Shown one piece after another: positions 1 to 9,646 of a DNA stretch of 64,000 nucleotides. The notes under the pieces are model-generated. The model was given only the letters and a program-made list of their open reading frames with translations. It did no database searches and had not been told where the DNA came from. Location of the stretch: NCBI GenBank assembly GCA_015832175.1, contig WJXW01000014.1:1426001-1490000 (forward strand), in the 5' to 3' direction. The position numbers and the translations under genes are program-made. Each line of letters starts with the position of its first letter. Position 1 is the stretch's first letter. Source of the stretch: Paraphaeosphaeria minitans. Its lineage: Eukaryota; Ascomycota; Dothideomycetes; Pleosporales; Didymosphaeriaceae.

Positions 1-715
1 CTACCCCGTTGAAGAGAACTAGACCAACAAGCTCCGCGCGAACATCATACCCAACGATACGTCATGAACATATACCACCCACCTAATCAGCACAGGGACG
101 CGTCTGTCGTCCCTCCAGCATCGATCCACACGAAACTTTTGCATCAGCTCTACGCAATCGCCTCCGTCCTGGGTTTTTTTTAACTTTGGCAGCATGGCGG
201 CCCACGGCGTGGACGGAGTGGATCGCTCGCCTTGAACTCTGCACTCAATGTGTCACTGATCGCAGTTGGGGGTTTAGCATCAAACGAGCCATGATTTGGG
301 GGTGGGGGCCACACAGCAATGGGCCAACGGATTGGATTCTTCATCTGGCAGGTTTCTGGCTATTCGTGGACTTGGAAGACAAGCTCTTCGTATCGAAAAG
401 GAAGGAGAGGCATGGCAGCACCGAGCAAAGCAGGCAAAACAAAAGATTTGATAGCATGCATTGCATATTGATCAGTCGAGAAGGAGCTGAAAGTCGTCTG
501 GATTTACAGTTCTCGACGGCACGTAGTGCCGGGCTGTGAGACGGATTGGCGTCCTCTGGCGCTGATAGTCCTTGGGTAGCGTTACAAAAGAGTTTCTTGT
601 ATATCAATAAAAGTACGCCAAACGCCCATCAGCTGGTGGTGATTGTTTAGACTTGCCCTGGCACAAGCACATGCACCGATCCTATCCGCGCCACAGCCCC
701 GAGGTCCAATTGCGT
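1..715. other. Intergenic, no gene recognised
   Basis: The first 715 bases hold only short open frames with no family resemblance and no plausible exon chain. The right part is the 3' flank of the minus-strand securin-like gene that ends at 716. A gene entering from the left edge cannot be excluded, but nothing here supports one. Confidence 0.5.
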
Positions 716-2140
716 TTACATGTCCTGCGGCAGCTGGAACTGAAAGTCATTCACATCCTCGTCGAACGGATCGCCACCACTTAGCAGGTCATTGAAACTA
801 TGTGCCCACGCCTCTTCGTCATCATTGTCGTCGTCCCGAAGCAGCATGAGCTCCAGCTCACGCTCGATCTCTTCGGCCGTGCGGTAGGTTGATGCGTCTC
901 GTGGCGGCGCGACAAGCGTAGCGTTGGTCGATGTGGAGCTTGAGCGAGAGAAGGCCCGAGGCGTTTTCCCAGCGACCGATGAGGTGCTGGTGTTGCGATT
1001 GTGCGTCGAGGGTAGCGTTGTCGTGCGCTCAGCAGTGATGGAAAAAGGTGCGGGCTTCATAACATTGGAAAGAGGCTTTCGAGGCTGAAGTCTACTCGTC
1101 GCGTTCTCGCGGCCTTGGGCGTAGCCGATGGTGCTTTTGGAGGCCGCCGCCGCCGCCGCATGGCGGGTGGTAGAGGAGTTGGTGATGTACTTCTTGTCTG
1201 CAAACTGCTTACTCGGGAGGCGGGGTTTGATTGTTGTTGTGGGGGTAGCATAGGTGGGTCTACGAGATCCGGATAGCGCAGCAGCAGCAGATTTTGCCTT
1301 CAGGGTGGATGGCCCAGTCGGCCTTTGTCTCGTATGTTCTCCGGCGATGAGTGTGGGTTTCGGCACAGTCTGCTTGGGCAGCGCCACGCCAAAGTGCCTT
1401 GCAGCTTCGACGTGGTTCCTCTCTATCTGCTGGTCGAGAATCCTGTCGAACTTCTCGTCGCGCTTTATTATGTCGTGCTCCAACGTCTCTTCAAACTGGC
1501 GCTGGAGTTTGGTGCGGCCATCGTCCTCCAGCGGGTTGTGATACACGTCATCAACACCACCGTTTTCAAACTTTGGAATCTTCCAGTCGCGCGGGAGGTA
1601 GTCGTCCATGTCATCCAGCAGCGGAACCTCCTTTGGGGGCATGTACTCGACTTCGGGCACGTCGTGTTGGTCTGCATGCTGGACGTCAGGCTGGACCTTG
1701 ACCTTGGGGCGGCGGAGGCGAGGGCTGGCTTTCTGCGTCTTTGCAGAGGCGGAGAGGGGTGCGGGGGTCTGGAAGGCTCTGGCTTTTGCGTTGGTCGTCT
1801 TCATGCCCAGCGGTGCGCGGGTACGAGGGCCTGCGTCATGCGTCAGTCTGGTGCCCGAAAGTCGCGGGGCTTGCGGCCTACCGGCGGGCGTGACGAAGGC
1901 ATTGCCTTCCAGCTTGCCGTCCTTCTCGTGCGCCTTGCCCTTGGTCTGCAGCAGCGACTTGCCGCCGCGCGCGACGGCATTCTCGTCATTAAGCGGGAGC
2001 TTGAAGGGCGTCTTTGGGGCCCTGTTTCCGGGTGTTTTGGCGGCGAGGCCCTTGAGGCCCGCGTTGAGCGGCTTGTTCGCGGCGGCCGTCTGCAGGCCGT
2101 GAACAAAGTTCTCCTGGTCCTTTGCGGCGAGAATATCCAT
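716..2140 (-). CDS. Securin-like separase inhibitor (Cut2/Pds1 class)
   Basis: Single exon, 474 residues, low-complexity, basic in the first half and acidic at the C-terminus (DDDNDDEE near 438-446). Seen: a full RxxLxxxxN destruction box at about residues 108-117 (RAPLGMKTTN), a second RxxL at about 352 (RKPLSNV), and the segment EVEYMPP at about 163-169 followed by an acidic stretch. Family knowledge: fungal securins carry N-terminal destruction boxes for APC/C and a short E-x-E-Y-type segment that blocks the separase active site, plus an acidic C-terminal half. The combination fits a securin, which would hold separase inactive until anaphase. Securins are too divergent for certainty by eye. 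It shares a 370-bp divergent upstream region with tropomyosin. Confidence 0.6.
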   Translation of the reverse strand: MDILAAKDQENFVHGLQTAAANKPLNAGLKGLAAKTPGNRAPKTPFKLPLNDENAVARGGKSLLQTKGKAHEKDGKLEGNAFVTPAGRPQAPRLSGTRLTHDAGPRTRAPLGMKTTNAKARAFQTPAPLSASAKTQKASPRLRRPKVKVQPDVQHADQHDVPEVEYMPPKEVPLLDDMDDYLPRDWKIPKFENGGVDDVYHNPLEDDGRTKLQRQFEETLEHDIIKRDEKFDRILDQQIERNHVEAARHFGVALPKQTVPKPTLIAGEHTRQRPTGPSTLKAKSAAAALSGSRRPTYATPTTTIKPRLPSKQFADKKYITNSSTTRHAAAAAASKSTIGYAQGRENATSRLQPRKPLSNVMKPAPFSITAERTTTLPSTHNRNTSTSSVAGKTPRAFSRSSSTSTNATLVAPPRDASTYRTAEEIERELELMLLRDDDNDDEEAWAHSFNDLLSGGDPFDEDVNDFQFQLPQDM

Positions 2141-2510
2141 GGTGCGTCACATGGAGCGAGGGGTGCAACGGAGGCGAAGATGAAGGCGAGCGTGGGCGGC
2201 GATGCGCGTCTGTTTGCGTGTTTACTCACGGTTGCCAGGGCTCTGCTGTGCTTGGCTGCGCCTGGCGACGGGTGACGGGTGACGGGCGACCCCTGCCCCT
2301 GCCCCTGTTGCTTGCCACGCTAGCGCCCCTCACACCGCGCATTTATCAGGGCGACACAGGCAACACACTCCCTCTGCTCCCAAACCGCCTCTCTCGCCGC
2401 GCCTCTCGCCCATCCCGTCCTCGTCCTCGCCCTCGCCCTCTGCTGTATCCCGCACTCCGCATCCTGCACTACGCCGCTCGCCCCAGCCAGACCGCCCATA
2501 CACCGCCGCC
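2141..2510. promoter_or_regulatory. Shared divergent upstream region, securin-like / tropomyosin
   Basis: The 370 bp between two start codons pointing away from each other must hold both promoters and 5' UTRs. It contains pyrimidine-rich stretches (CCTCGCCCTCGC-type, about 2400-2450) on the tropomyosin side, common ahead of highly expressed fungal genes. No specific binding site was identified. Confidence 0.4.
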
Positions 2511-3175
2511 ATGGACCAGATCAAGCAGGCAAGTGTTGCCGCTACCCCACCATGACCTGCACACGCTGGCCACGCCCACCGTGCCGCCGCCCACGCTGTA
2601 GCTAACTCGCCCCGTGCAGCGCATGAATGCCCTCCGCATCGAGGCCGACGAGAGTGCCTCCAAGGCCGAGGAGTACAAGAGCAAGCTCAAGACGCTCGAG
2701 ACGGAGAACACTCAGAAGGAGCAGGAGATCACATCGCTCTCGCACAAGAACCAAGTCCTCGAGGCCGAGGTCGAGAAGCTTGAAACGTCAGTCAAGACCT
2801 ACAAGGACGAGGCCACGGGTGGCGCCGCGGCGAGCACCCAGGTCGAAGCCATGCAGCGCAAGATCCAGGTGCTTGAGGAAGAGGCTGAGGAATCCGACAG
2901 GACCATCCGCGAGCTCAACGAGAAGTAAGCGCCCCCGCTGTGAAAGCCCAACCCCCGTGTCGGAGGCTTCATGGACGAGACGATGCGACTCTCACCTGCT
3001 GACGCCGCACAGGCTCCGCCAGACCGACGTCAAATCCGGCCACTTTGAACGCAAAGTGCAAGCCCTCGAGCAGGCCCGCGATCAATGGGAAACAAAGTAC
3101 GAGGAGATGGCCAAGAAATATGCCGACACCAAGAAGGATCTGGATGAGTTCGCCGCCGAGCTTGGTAACATCTGA
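2511..3175 (+). CDS. TPM1: Tropomyosin
   Basis: Three exons, 2511-2528, 2620-2924 and 3013-3175, join to 161 residues, the same length as budding-yeast Tpm2 and fission-yeast Cdc8. The product is one continuous heptad coiled coil, starting MDQIKQRMNALRIEADES and ending FAAELGNI. Tropomyosin dimers lie end to end along actin cables and regulate formin, myosin and cofilin access in polarised growth and cytokinesis. The first exon has only six codons. Its intron (2529-2619) starts with GC, in the context AG|GCAAGT, and ends CAG; no GT donor nearby keeps the frame. The second intron (2925-3012) is ordinary GT-AG. Identification is secure; the tiny first exon is inferred from the tropomyosin N-terminus and frame. 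Confidence 0.93.
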
Positions 3176-3820
3176 TCTCGGAGCCCTCCTTGTCCTTCGA
3201 GGTTGTTGACGTGTCGTGCAGTGAACTACTGAGTTGCATGCACCACATGTTCGGTCAGTATGGTTGTTTGACAGGAAAGCGAAGGAAGCTGTTACTACCC
3301 CCTTTTCCCTGCATATCTCGGTGTCGTCCTAGGAATGGCGGAGGAGCTCAGGCTGCTCGTATCAAACTGTCTCTAAGCGTGGAAATACATTGTATCGTTC
3401 AAAGTCAAATACTTCAGGCCAGTCAAGAGCCACGGGGTCCTTGGTGCCTTCACGTGTCGTCCATGGTTGGCTTGTGAACAGCAAACTTACGTTTGACAAA
3501 TCAGACGTTGGTGGCCTGTAACATGTACTGATGATTTCGAACACAATTCGACGTTGGGCAACATGTACTTGTGGTCACATCCGGTTCCTACATGAGCAAA
3601 GGCACTTAGCCCCTAACCAGTACATACTACCTATGGTACAGTGCACGTCCACTATATCAAGCCCCTCAACCCCCGTGAGAAACAAAACCGCATACAACAT
3701 GCCACGTTCTTCCTGTATCCGCTCCAAACGCCTACACTGGTTGTGTTATCAGTTCGAGAAACCGCGAAACAATAAAAAAAAGGCCGTCATCTGCTGCAGT
3801 GGAAGTGCCGCGCATTACCA
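3176..3820. other. Convergent intergenic region
   Basis: Between the stop codons of tropomyosin (+) and the RhoGAP gene (-) lie about 645 bp with no conserved reading frame. It should contain both 3' UTRs. An A-rich tract at 3770-3781 lies close to the RhoGAP stop. Confidence 0.5.
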
Positions 3821-6536
3821 CTAGTCATCCATCGGCTTATCTTCCAGCTGCACACCTCTGGGCGCTGCATCCTCGCTGGCCACGGCTCTCAAACTACCCG
3901 TCGAGTCCCTGTTACTCCGCGCCAGGCTGCCAGCGTGTTTCCTGGGGAGGGGCACGCGAGTGCTTGAAGGAGCCGGATGCTCTGTGGGCGCAGCTGGGGC
4001 CGCTTCCACCGTCCCATTGGCATCGCTCGGTTCGTTCACAGGGCTGCTGTCCACGCTTCCGGGGACCTCGAGCGAATTTCGCGTCCCTCGGCGGGTCTCG
4101 GTCGGCGAGGATGCATTGACCGGGAATCTAGTCTGGCTACGGTCGCGGCGGTGTGATCCTCCACGAGGCCCTGAAGCAGGTGAAGTGGTTCTGGGCGGGC
4201 GCTGGGCAGCGATGGCGCGGTGACGTTCCTCGTAGTTGGCACGTCTGTTGCTTTCATCCGTAGAAATGGCGCGGGGACGCTGGGCGCCTGAGGATGAATG
4301 CGTCAGGGAGCTCGCACGCTTTAATTCCCCAAAGATAGCGTCTTTGTGGGCGAAGAGGTCGCGGATGAGTCGGTAGCTGTAGCGTTCATTCATCGTCAGG
4401 CTAGACTCCTGTCGTGGGCGTAGGATGCAAGGAGCCAGGGCATTCGCAAGGGCGGTAACATAGGTTTCGTCGGCCGATGTTAGCTCGATGAGACGTGTGA
4501 AGTGGGTGCAAATGGCGTCGAGAGTGGCAATGTTGGCAAGACGCAATTGTCCCAGAGTCGACTGTATCACATTGACTCGGGTTTCCTCCGAGGTTTCTGC
4601 GGCGGTCGTGCTGTAAACGGTCTTTACAATCTCGTATACGTGAGACGACACAAGAGAGTCTACAATGTTTAGCGTATACTTCCCAAGTTGTGTAGTGAAT
4701 AAAACTTACCAGGCAGTTCAAGCAGGTACAGCTTCAAAGCATTCGCAACAATGGGTATATCGTATTTCTCCAAGACCTCTTGAGGAAAGTTTTTTCCGGT
4801 GTTAATGGAGGCACGTAGGTTATGCGTTTGGGTTAGGGGAACGTCCACAAGCCAGATACTACGACGGGCCTCGTCGCCCTCGAGATCGGGGTAATGGTTG
4901 TCAAGAAAGGTGAGTATTGTCGTCACGATAATGGGCACCCGCTTTCGGTCCGACCGCGCCCGTGCCTCTAAATCTACACCGAAAGTTTGCTCTGTGGACT
5001 GTTAGCGTGTCGTTTCGCCGCAACAGCGTCCTTTTGCGTACCATCGACGGAGTTGTAGTAGTTTTCGTAAGGAGTAACTTTGGGAACGAAAGGACCAGTC
5101 CTGTAATTCTCCAACATGTACCTTAGGTCGCCTAGAGGCTGAACGGTCTCCTGGAATAGCATCATCTTGTCGACAGTGCTTTGCAAGCTCGGGATAACAT
5201 TACTAACAGCGCCAGAGAAGTCCAGAATGACTGCCTTGATTGCCTTCAATCGGTCCAGTTCGCATCGCTCCATGAACTTCAGGTGATCGATCATGGCTTC
5301 TTCGAGGTTGCAGCGCAGAGAGTCAAGTTTCTTGACTGACTGCTTGTAGCGATCATCAGCCTCTCGAGCTTCTCGGCGAAGCCTGTCTGATGGTGTCTCG
5401 TTTGGATACTGATTGTTGAGCGGATTCCAGCCAGAAAGGTACTCCTGCACGGTGCCTACTGGGGAGTCCACGGTGAAGCTGTCAGTGGACAAGTTGGTCC
5501 CTGCACGAGCCAATGGTTGTTTCTTCTCAGGGACACCGGTAATTTGGAAGACCTTGGGCTTCCATTGATAGCTCATCCTGGAACTGTTTGCAAACGTGTT
5601 GCCGACATTGCCGACGAGCCGAAGGAAACCGTTGTTGACCAAGTCTTGACCAATGCGCTCGGCGTAGCTGGTACTGGTGGCGGCCATGTGTTTCTGGATG
5701 TAGTCGGTGATGTCGGAGCCGTTGGAGCAGTTCTGGTAGGTACCCAGGATCGGAACCTTGACCTCGCCCAGCTTGATGTGATCCAGCATGTGCGAGAGTA
5801 TCTTCTTGATCTGATCGGGCTGGTACGTCTCGTCGCCGAGGTCGATGGGCTCTTCCTCGTCGTCCTCGGGCTCGGACATCTTGATGGTGGGCACCTTCAC
5901 CTTGGGGCTCTGAGCAGCCTCGCTCTGCGGGTCTTGGAATGCTAGCTTGTCCTCTTCTTCGACATCCTCGACCAGCCGGCACTTGTTATAGTATTGCGAC
6001 CGGAACTTGCGCACCGCCTCAGCCTGGCGGTCGTGCAGCTTGATGCGCGACTGCAGGTCGTCTTGCGAGTTTTGCACGCGGGCGGCGTGGGCCTCACACC
6101 AGCGGCTGAAGGGAGTGACGACAAGCTCGCGGATGTTGGAGCCAATCTTGCGGTGGTTCGCGGCGGCCGTCTCCATCTCGGTCCGCACACCCTCGTAGGC
6201 CTACAGACGGTAAGTGGGCGTGCTGGCGGCGGGGCAATGCATCGACTCACCTTGCGCACGCTCGCGCCCTCGTCCCTGCTGAAGCCGCCGCTCACGCGCT
6301 CCGTCGCGGGCGTGATGCTGGCGAGGCTGTTGCCGTAGACCTCCTCGGCATCGGCCCGCATGCGCGTGACGGTGAGGATCTGCTGATTTTCCTGCACGCC
6401 CTGCTGCAGCTTTCCAAAGAGAACTCCCAGCCCTGTCGACGTCAGTGGATGCCTGCGATGGGCTGCTTGCCGGGACGTAGAACGCACCACCCGCGTAGTC
6501 GCTCGACCAGAACGAGCCCGCGAATCCCGACGCCAT
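3821..6536 (-). CDS. F-BAR, DEP and RhoGAP domain protein (Rgd2-like)
   Basis: Five exons (6488-6536, 6251-6432, 5042-6200, 4710-4991, 3821-4659) join in frame to 836 residues. The N-terminal 80 residues and the start of exon 3 form an F-BAR domain (LFGKLQQGVQENQQIL, then the NIRELV/PFSRW region). A DEP-like domain follows around 220-320 (SYAERIGQDLVNNGFLRLVG), the second half of the F-BAR around 350-450, then a RhoGAP domain from FGVDLE to about residue 680. The Ser/Arg/Pro-rich tail is disordered. This order matches yeast Rgd2-type GAPs for Cdc42/Rho GTPases at curved membranes. Odd point: where canonical RhoGAPs have GIFRxSG with the catalytic arginine, this one reads SIWLVDVP. The Rgd2 assignment is by architecture. 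Confidence 0.85.
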
Positions 6537-7160
6537 GGTGAGGGTATCTCAAATAAATAAAGGGCTGCAAAACGCCGCGCTAGATGCACAAGAAGCAGGT
6601 CGTGTCGTGTCGTGTCGTGTCGTGGACGGTCGTGCCTCGCGGGAGCGAGCGTAGAAGCAAGAGCAGAGTGGTGCTGGTGCTTGTGCTTGTGCTTGTGCTG
6701 GCGATGATGATGATGGTGGTGGTGGTGGTTGCGGTGGTGGTGCAGCTCGCGCGACAGCGGGGGAGAGCGTTACGGTGAAGGCACGGTGAAGGCAGGACGC
6801 ACGCAGCGAGGTCGCGGAGAATAGGAGAGTTGCTCGTCAGGGGAGTGTCGTCGTCGTCCTGGCGCGGGAGCAGCTGAGAATCGTGGTCAAACGGGCGGCA
6901 TCCCTGCTGGGGCGCGCGCTTGGCGGTGGCCTGCGAGGGTCGTCTTAGGCCCTGTCGCCGCTGGCCGTCGTCTGCCCTGACCGCGCCCGCCTTCGCTGCT
7001 TCGGGCATGCCTACGGCAACGCACACGAGTCCTCTGCTCTTCCGCCCTCCACCCGCCAGCCTCAGCCTCAGCCTCTGCAAAATTCGCACGCGCGCGCCGC
7101 CTAAGCCCCGGCCATCCCTTCAGAGAGTCACTCCGGGCCCGGCCAAGTTCGCCGCCCACC
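6537..7160. repeat. Divergent upstream region with microsatellites
   Basis: This 624-bp spacer separates the divergent RhoGAP and CDC43 starts. It contains a perfect CGTGT pentamer array at 6601-6624, a GTGCTT hexamer run at about 6676-6700, and GAT then GGT trinucleotide runs at 6702-6740. The CDC43 side (7020-7130) is pyrimidine-rich, as expected for a fungal promoter. The open frames here are by-products of the repeats. Confidence 0.7.
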
Positions 7161-8462
7161 ATGGACCCGGGCCTCACCCGCGACGCCGAGGAGAGCAGGC
7201 TCAACTACGCCGCGCACATCCGCTACTGGCGCCGCAACCTCAAGACGTTCCTCCCCCGCCAGTACACGGGCAATGACTGCAACCGCATGACCCTGGCGGC
7301 CTTCATTCTGTCTGCCCTCGACATACTGGGCGACCTGCCCGCAGCACTCTCCCGCGAGGAGCGTGCCGGCTATGTAGATTGGGTGTACAGTTGCCAGTTG
7401 CCAGAGGGGGGCTTCAGGCCCGCACCAGCCACAGACATGGGCGCCTCGCGAAGCCAAAAGAATCGAATATGGGACCCTTCGCACGTCGCGGGCACCTTCT
7501 TTGCTCTTCTGATTCTCATCAACCTGGGCGACGGCTTGGAGAAGGTCAAGCGACGAGAAATATTGCAATGGCTGACTATGCTGCAACGCCCGGACGGCGG
7601 CTTTGGGGAGACGGTGGGCGAGCATGACCGTGTAGAGGGCGGGAACGACTCGCGGTTTGGCTTCATGGTTGCGGCTGTCAGATGGATGCTCCGCGGCAAC
7701 CTTGAGGGCCCTGTGGATGGAGTGCCTGATATCGACGTCGACGCATTCGTGCGCTGCGTTCAGGCCGCCGAAACATACGACGGAGGCTTGTCCGAAGCAC
7801 CATATCACGAAGCCCACGGTGGGTTCACGAGCTGCGCAATTAGCGCACTCTACTTCCTTGATCGTCTCCCGACAAAGCATCCAGATGGCCGGCAGCGAGG
7901 TCTCAGAAACTTACCCATGACCTTGCATTGGCTTGCCTCGCGACAAACTCTGACTCTAGACGAAGACGATGCCGCGGATACGTACTCGGACGAGACTGAC
8001 TCAACAGCAACATGCCATGACTCCCACTCCTTCATGAAGAATCGTAACTATCCGTCGATGCGTGGCAAGCTGTCGTTTGAAAGCCAACCGCCCGTGCATG
8101 CTGAACTGAAATGGGTAGGCATGAACGGGAGGGAGAACAAGATCGGAGACACTTGCTACGCATATTGGGTATGTGCACCTCTCAGACTGCTGGGGCATCT
8201 AGACATCATAGATTCGAAGCCGATTCGGCGCTGGCTCCTTGACAGAACGCAGCACCTCGTGGGCGGGTTTGGCAAGCTGCCGGGTGACCATCCAGACCCC
8301 CAACACTCGTTTCTAGGCTTGATGGTGCTCTCCATGTTCGGTGAGGCTGGGCTGCAGAATGTCGATACAGCATTGTGCATAACGGAAAGGGCGAAGAAGC
8401 ATCTCGAATCCCTGCCCTGGAGGAGGGAGCTGTTGGGCTTGGATGCTAGGGGCGGAGGGTAG
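7161..8462 (+). CDS. CDC43: Protein geranylgeranyltransferase type I beta subunit
   Basis: Single exon, 433 residues. The beta subunit pairs with Ram2 and adds a C20 geranylgeranyl group to CAAX proteins ending in Leu, chiefly Rho/Cdc42 GTPases, in the cytosol. Seen: alpha-alpha barrel prenyltransferase repeats with the typical GGF/GGL turns (LPEGGFRP at about 80, RPDGGFGE at 149, YDGGLSEAP at 212, HGGFTSCA, LVGGFGKLPG at 373). Zinc-site residues are recognisable as Asp and Cys in GDTCYAYW (about 331-338) and His in DPQHSFLGL (about 387). The start ATG has context CACCATGG. An acidic Asp/Glu/Thr insert of about 20 residues lies near 270-290. It is the beta subunit of GGTase I rather than farnesyl- or Rab-transferase by overall pattern; that distinction is somewhat less sure. 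Confidence 0.9.
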   Translation: MDPGLTRDAEESRLNYAAHIRYWRRNLKTFLPRQYTGNDCNRMTLAAFILSALDILGDLPAALSREERAGYVDWVYSCQLPEGGFRPAPATDMGASRSQKNRIWDPSHVAGTFFALLILINLGDGLEKVKRREILQWLTMLQRPDGGFGETVGEHDRVEGGNDSRFGFMVAAVRWMLRGNLEGPVDGVPDIDVDAFVRCVQAAETYDGGLSEAPYHEAHGGFTSCAISALYFLDRLPTKHPDGRQRGLRNLPMTLHWLASRQTLTLDEDDAADTYSDETDSTATCHDSHSFMKNRNYPSMRGKLSFESQPPVHAELKWVGMNGRENKIGDTCYAYWVCAPLRLLGHLDIIDSKPIRRWLLDRTQHLVGGFGKLPGDHPDPQHSFLGLMVLSMFGEAGLQNVDTALCITERAKKHLESLPWRRELLGLDARGGG

Positions 8463-8869
8463 AAGATGATACCTTTTTGAAAGATGAGAAACATGAAAAT
8501 TCCAAGCACAACTCCGTCGAGAGTGCGACTTGACGTCCCACGGTATGCTTGCATCCCCGTGCAACGTTCGAATGCAATGTGTCATGAGGCTCCGCACGCC
8601 ACGCACGCCACGCACCAGCCACCGATAGCCGACCACGCCCGGCAAAACCTACCGCAAACAGATGCGCGCGCCAAATCCCCACCACCGAAACTTTGAGCCT
8701 TCACGCATCCATCTGCCTTTACCAGCCGTGCAGACAATTTTCCACCCCAGTACTTTACACATACACATTTTCTCTCCTTTATCGGGCCAGTTCCCTTCCC
8801 ACCCCGAATCTCGAAATCCCTGCGTCCCTTTTTGCAAGCGCACAAGCTCCCCCCCCCCCTATAGCGGCC
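8463..8869. other. Intergenic, promoter of RRP17
   Basis: The tail of CDC43 and the upstream region of the next gene on the same strand. A short direct repeat (CACGCCACGCACGCCACGCAC, part of it at 8596-8613) and a C10-type homopolymer just before the next start (8849-8859) are visible. No gene is supported. Confidence 0.5.
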
Positions 8870-9529
8870 ATGGGACCTCCCTCCAAGAAGCGCAAGATGG
8901 CGGCGCCGCCCGAAATCGCCTTCGACGCCGCGGCGCGCGAGGACTACCTGACGGGATTCCACAAGCGCAAGGTGGCGCGGCAGAAGCTCGCCGACGAGGA
9001 GAACGCCCGGAAGGAGCGGGTGGAGAGGCTGCGGTTCCGCGCCGAGGTGCGCAGGCAGCGCAAGGAGGATCTGGAGAAGCATGTGGAAGAGGTGAACCGG
9101 TTGGTCAGGCAGGCGAATGGCGATGTCGGTGGGGAGGCGGGTGATGAAGAGGAGGATGAGGATGAGGATGAGGACGAAGACGAGGACGAGGACGGCAGCG
9201 CGAAGTCCGCGGCGCCCGCGCCTTCGGCCTTGGACATCGACGCGGAGCAAGAGTTCGTCGACGAGGACAAGTACACCACCGTGACCATCGAGAGCGTCGG
9301 CATATCCAAGCACGGGTTCGAGAAGCGCGGCGGCGGCAACAACGACGACGACGCCGACGAGGAAGCGGCCAAGGAGAAGAGGGTGTGGACCAAGGAAAGG
9401 CCCAAGAGCAGCAAGCCGAAGAAGAAGAAGATCAAATTCCGGTACGAGACGAAGACGGAGAGGAAGGTCGAGCGGGTCAAGCAAGGGATGAAGAAGAAGA
9501 AGATGGCGGCGAAGAGGATGGGAGACTAA
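8870..9529 (+). CDS. RRP17: Ribosomal RNA-processing protein 17 / Nol12
   Basis: Single exon, 219 residues from the ATG at 8870; the longer open frame upstream is 5' leader. The first 90 residues show the Nol12/Rrp17 signature: PSKKRK, then EIAFDAAAREDYLTGFHKRK and a basic helix with RKERVERLRFRAEVRRQRKE (about 43-62). A pure Asp/Glu run of about 18 residues follows near 91-108. The C-terminus is very basic (KPKKKKIKFRYETKTERKVE, then MKKKKMAAKRMGD). Rrp17 is a nucleolar protein tied to 5'-end maturation of 5.8S and 25S rRNA during 60S assembly. The Glu/Asp tract is coded by GAGGATGAGGAC-type repeats and is likely length-variable. Confidence 0.88.
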   Translation: MGPPSKKRKMAAPPEIAFDAAAREDYLTGFHKRKVARQKLADEENARKERVERLRFRAEVRRQRKEDLEKHVEEVNRLVRQANGDVGGEAGDEEEDEDEDEDEDEDEDGSAKSAAPAPSALDIDAEQEFVDEDKYTTVTIESVGISKHGFEKRGGGNNDDDADEEAAKEKRVWTKERPKSSKPKKKKIKFRYETKTERKVERVKQGMKKKKMAAKRMGD

Positions 9530-9538
9530 GCAAACAAC

Positions 9539-9646
9539 CATGCGAGGCCATGCCTTTTCCATACCCATGTTCTACATGCGAGGCCATGCTTTGTCGAAAC
9601 CCATGTTCTACATTCGAGACCATGCGTTTTCGATGCCCATGTAGTC
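9539..9646 (+). repeat. 36-bp minisatellite, three copies
   Basis: Three 36-bp units at 9539-9574, 9575-9610 and 9611-9646 lie only 9 bp after the RRP17 stop, each built around CGAGGCCATG and CCCATGTTCTA. Units one and two are nearly identical; the third has diverged. Because 36 is a multiple of three, one frame stays open and would code a Cys-rich 12-residue repeat, but nothing else supports coding. Probably part of the RRP17 3' UTR. Confidence 0.85.

Noticed and set aside
1325..2275. 316-codon plus-strand frame antisense to the securin-like gene
   Set aside because: It mirrors the minus-strand gene in a GC-rich region, has no family resemblance, and lacks its own context.
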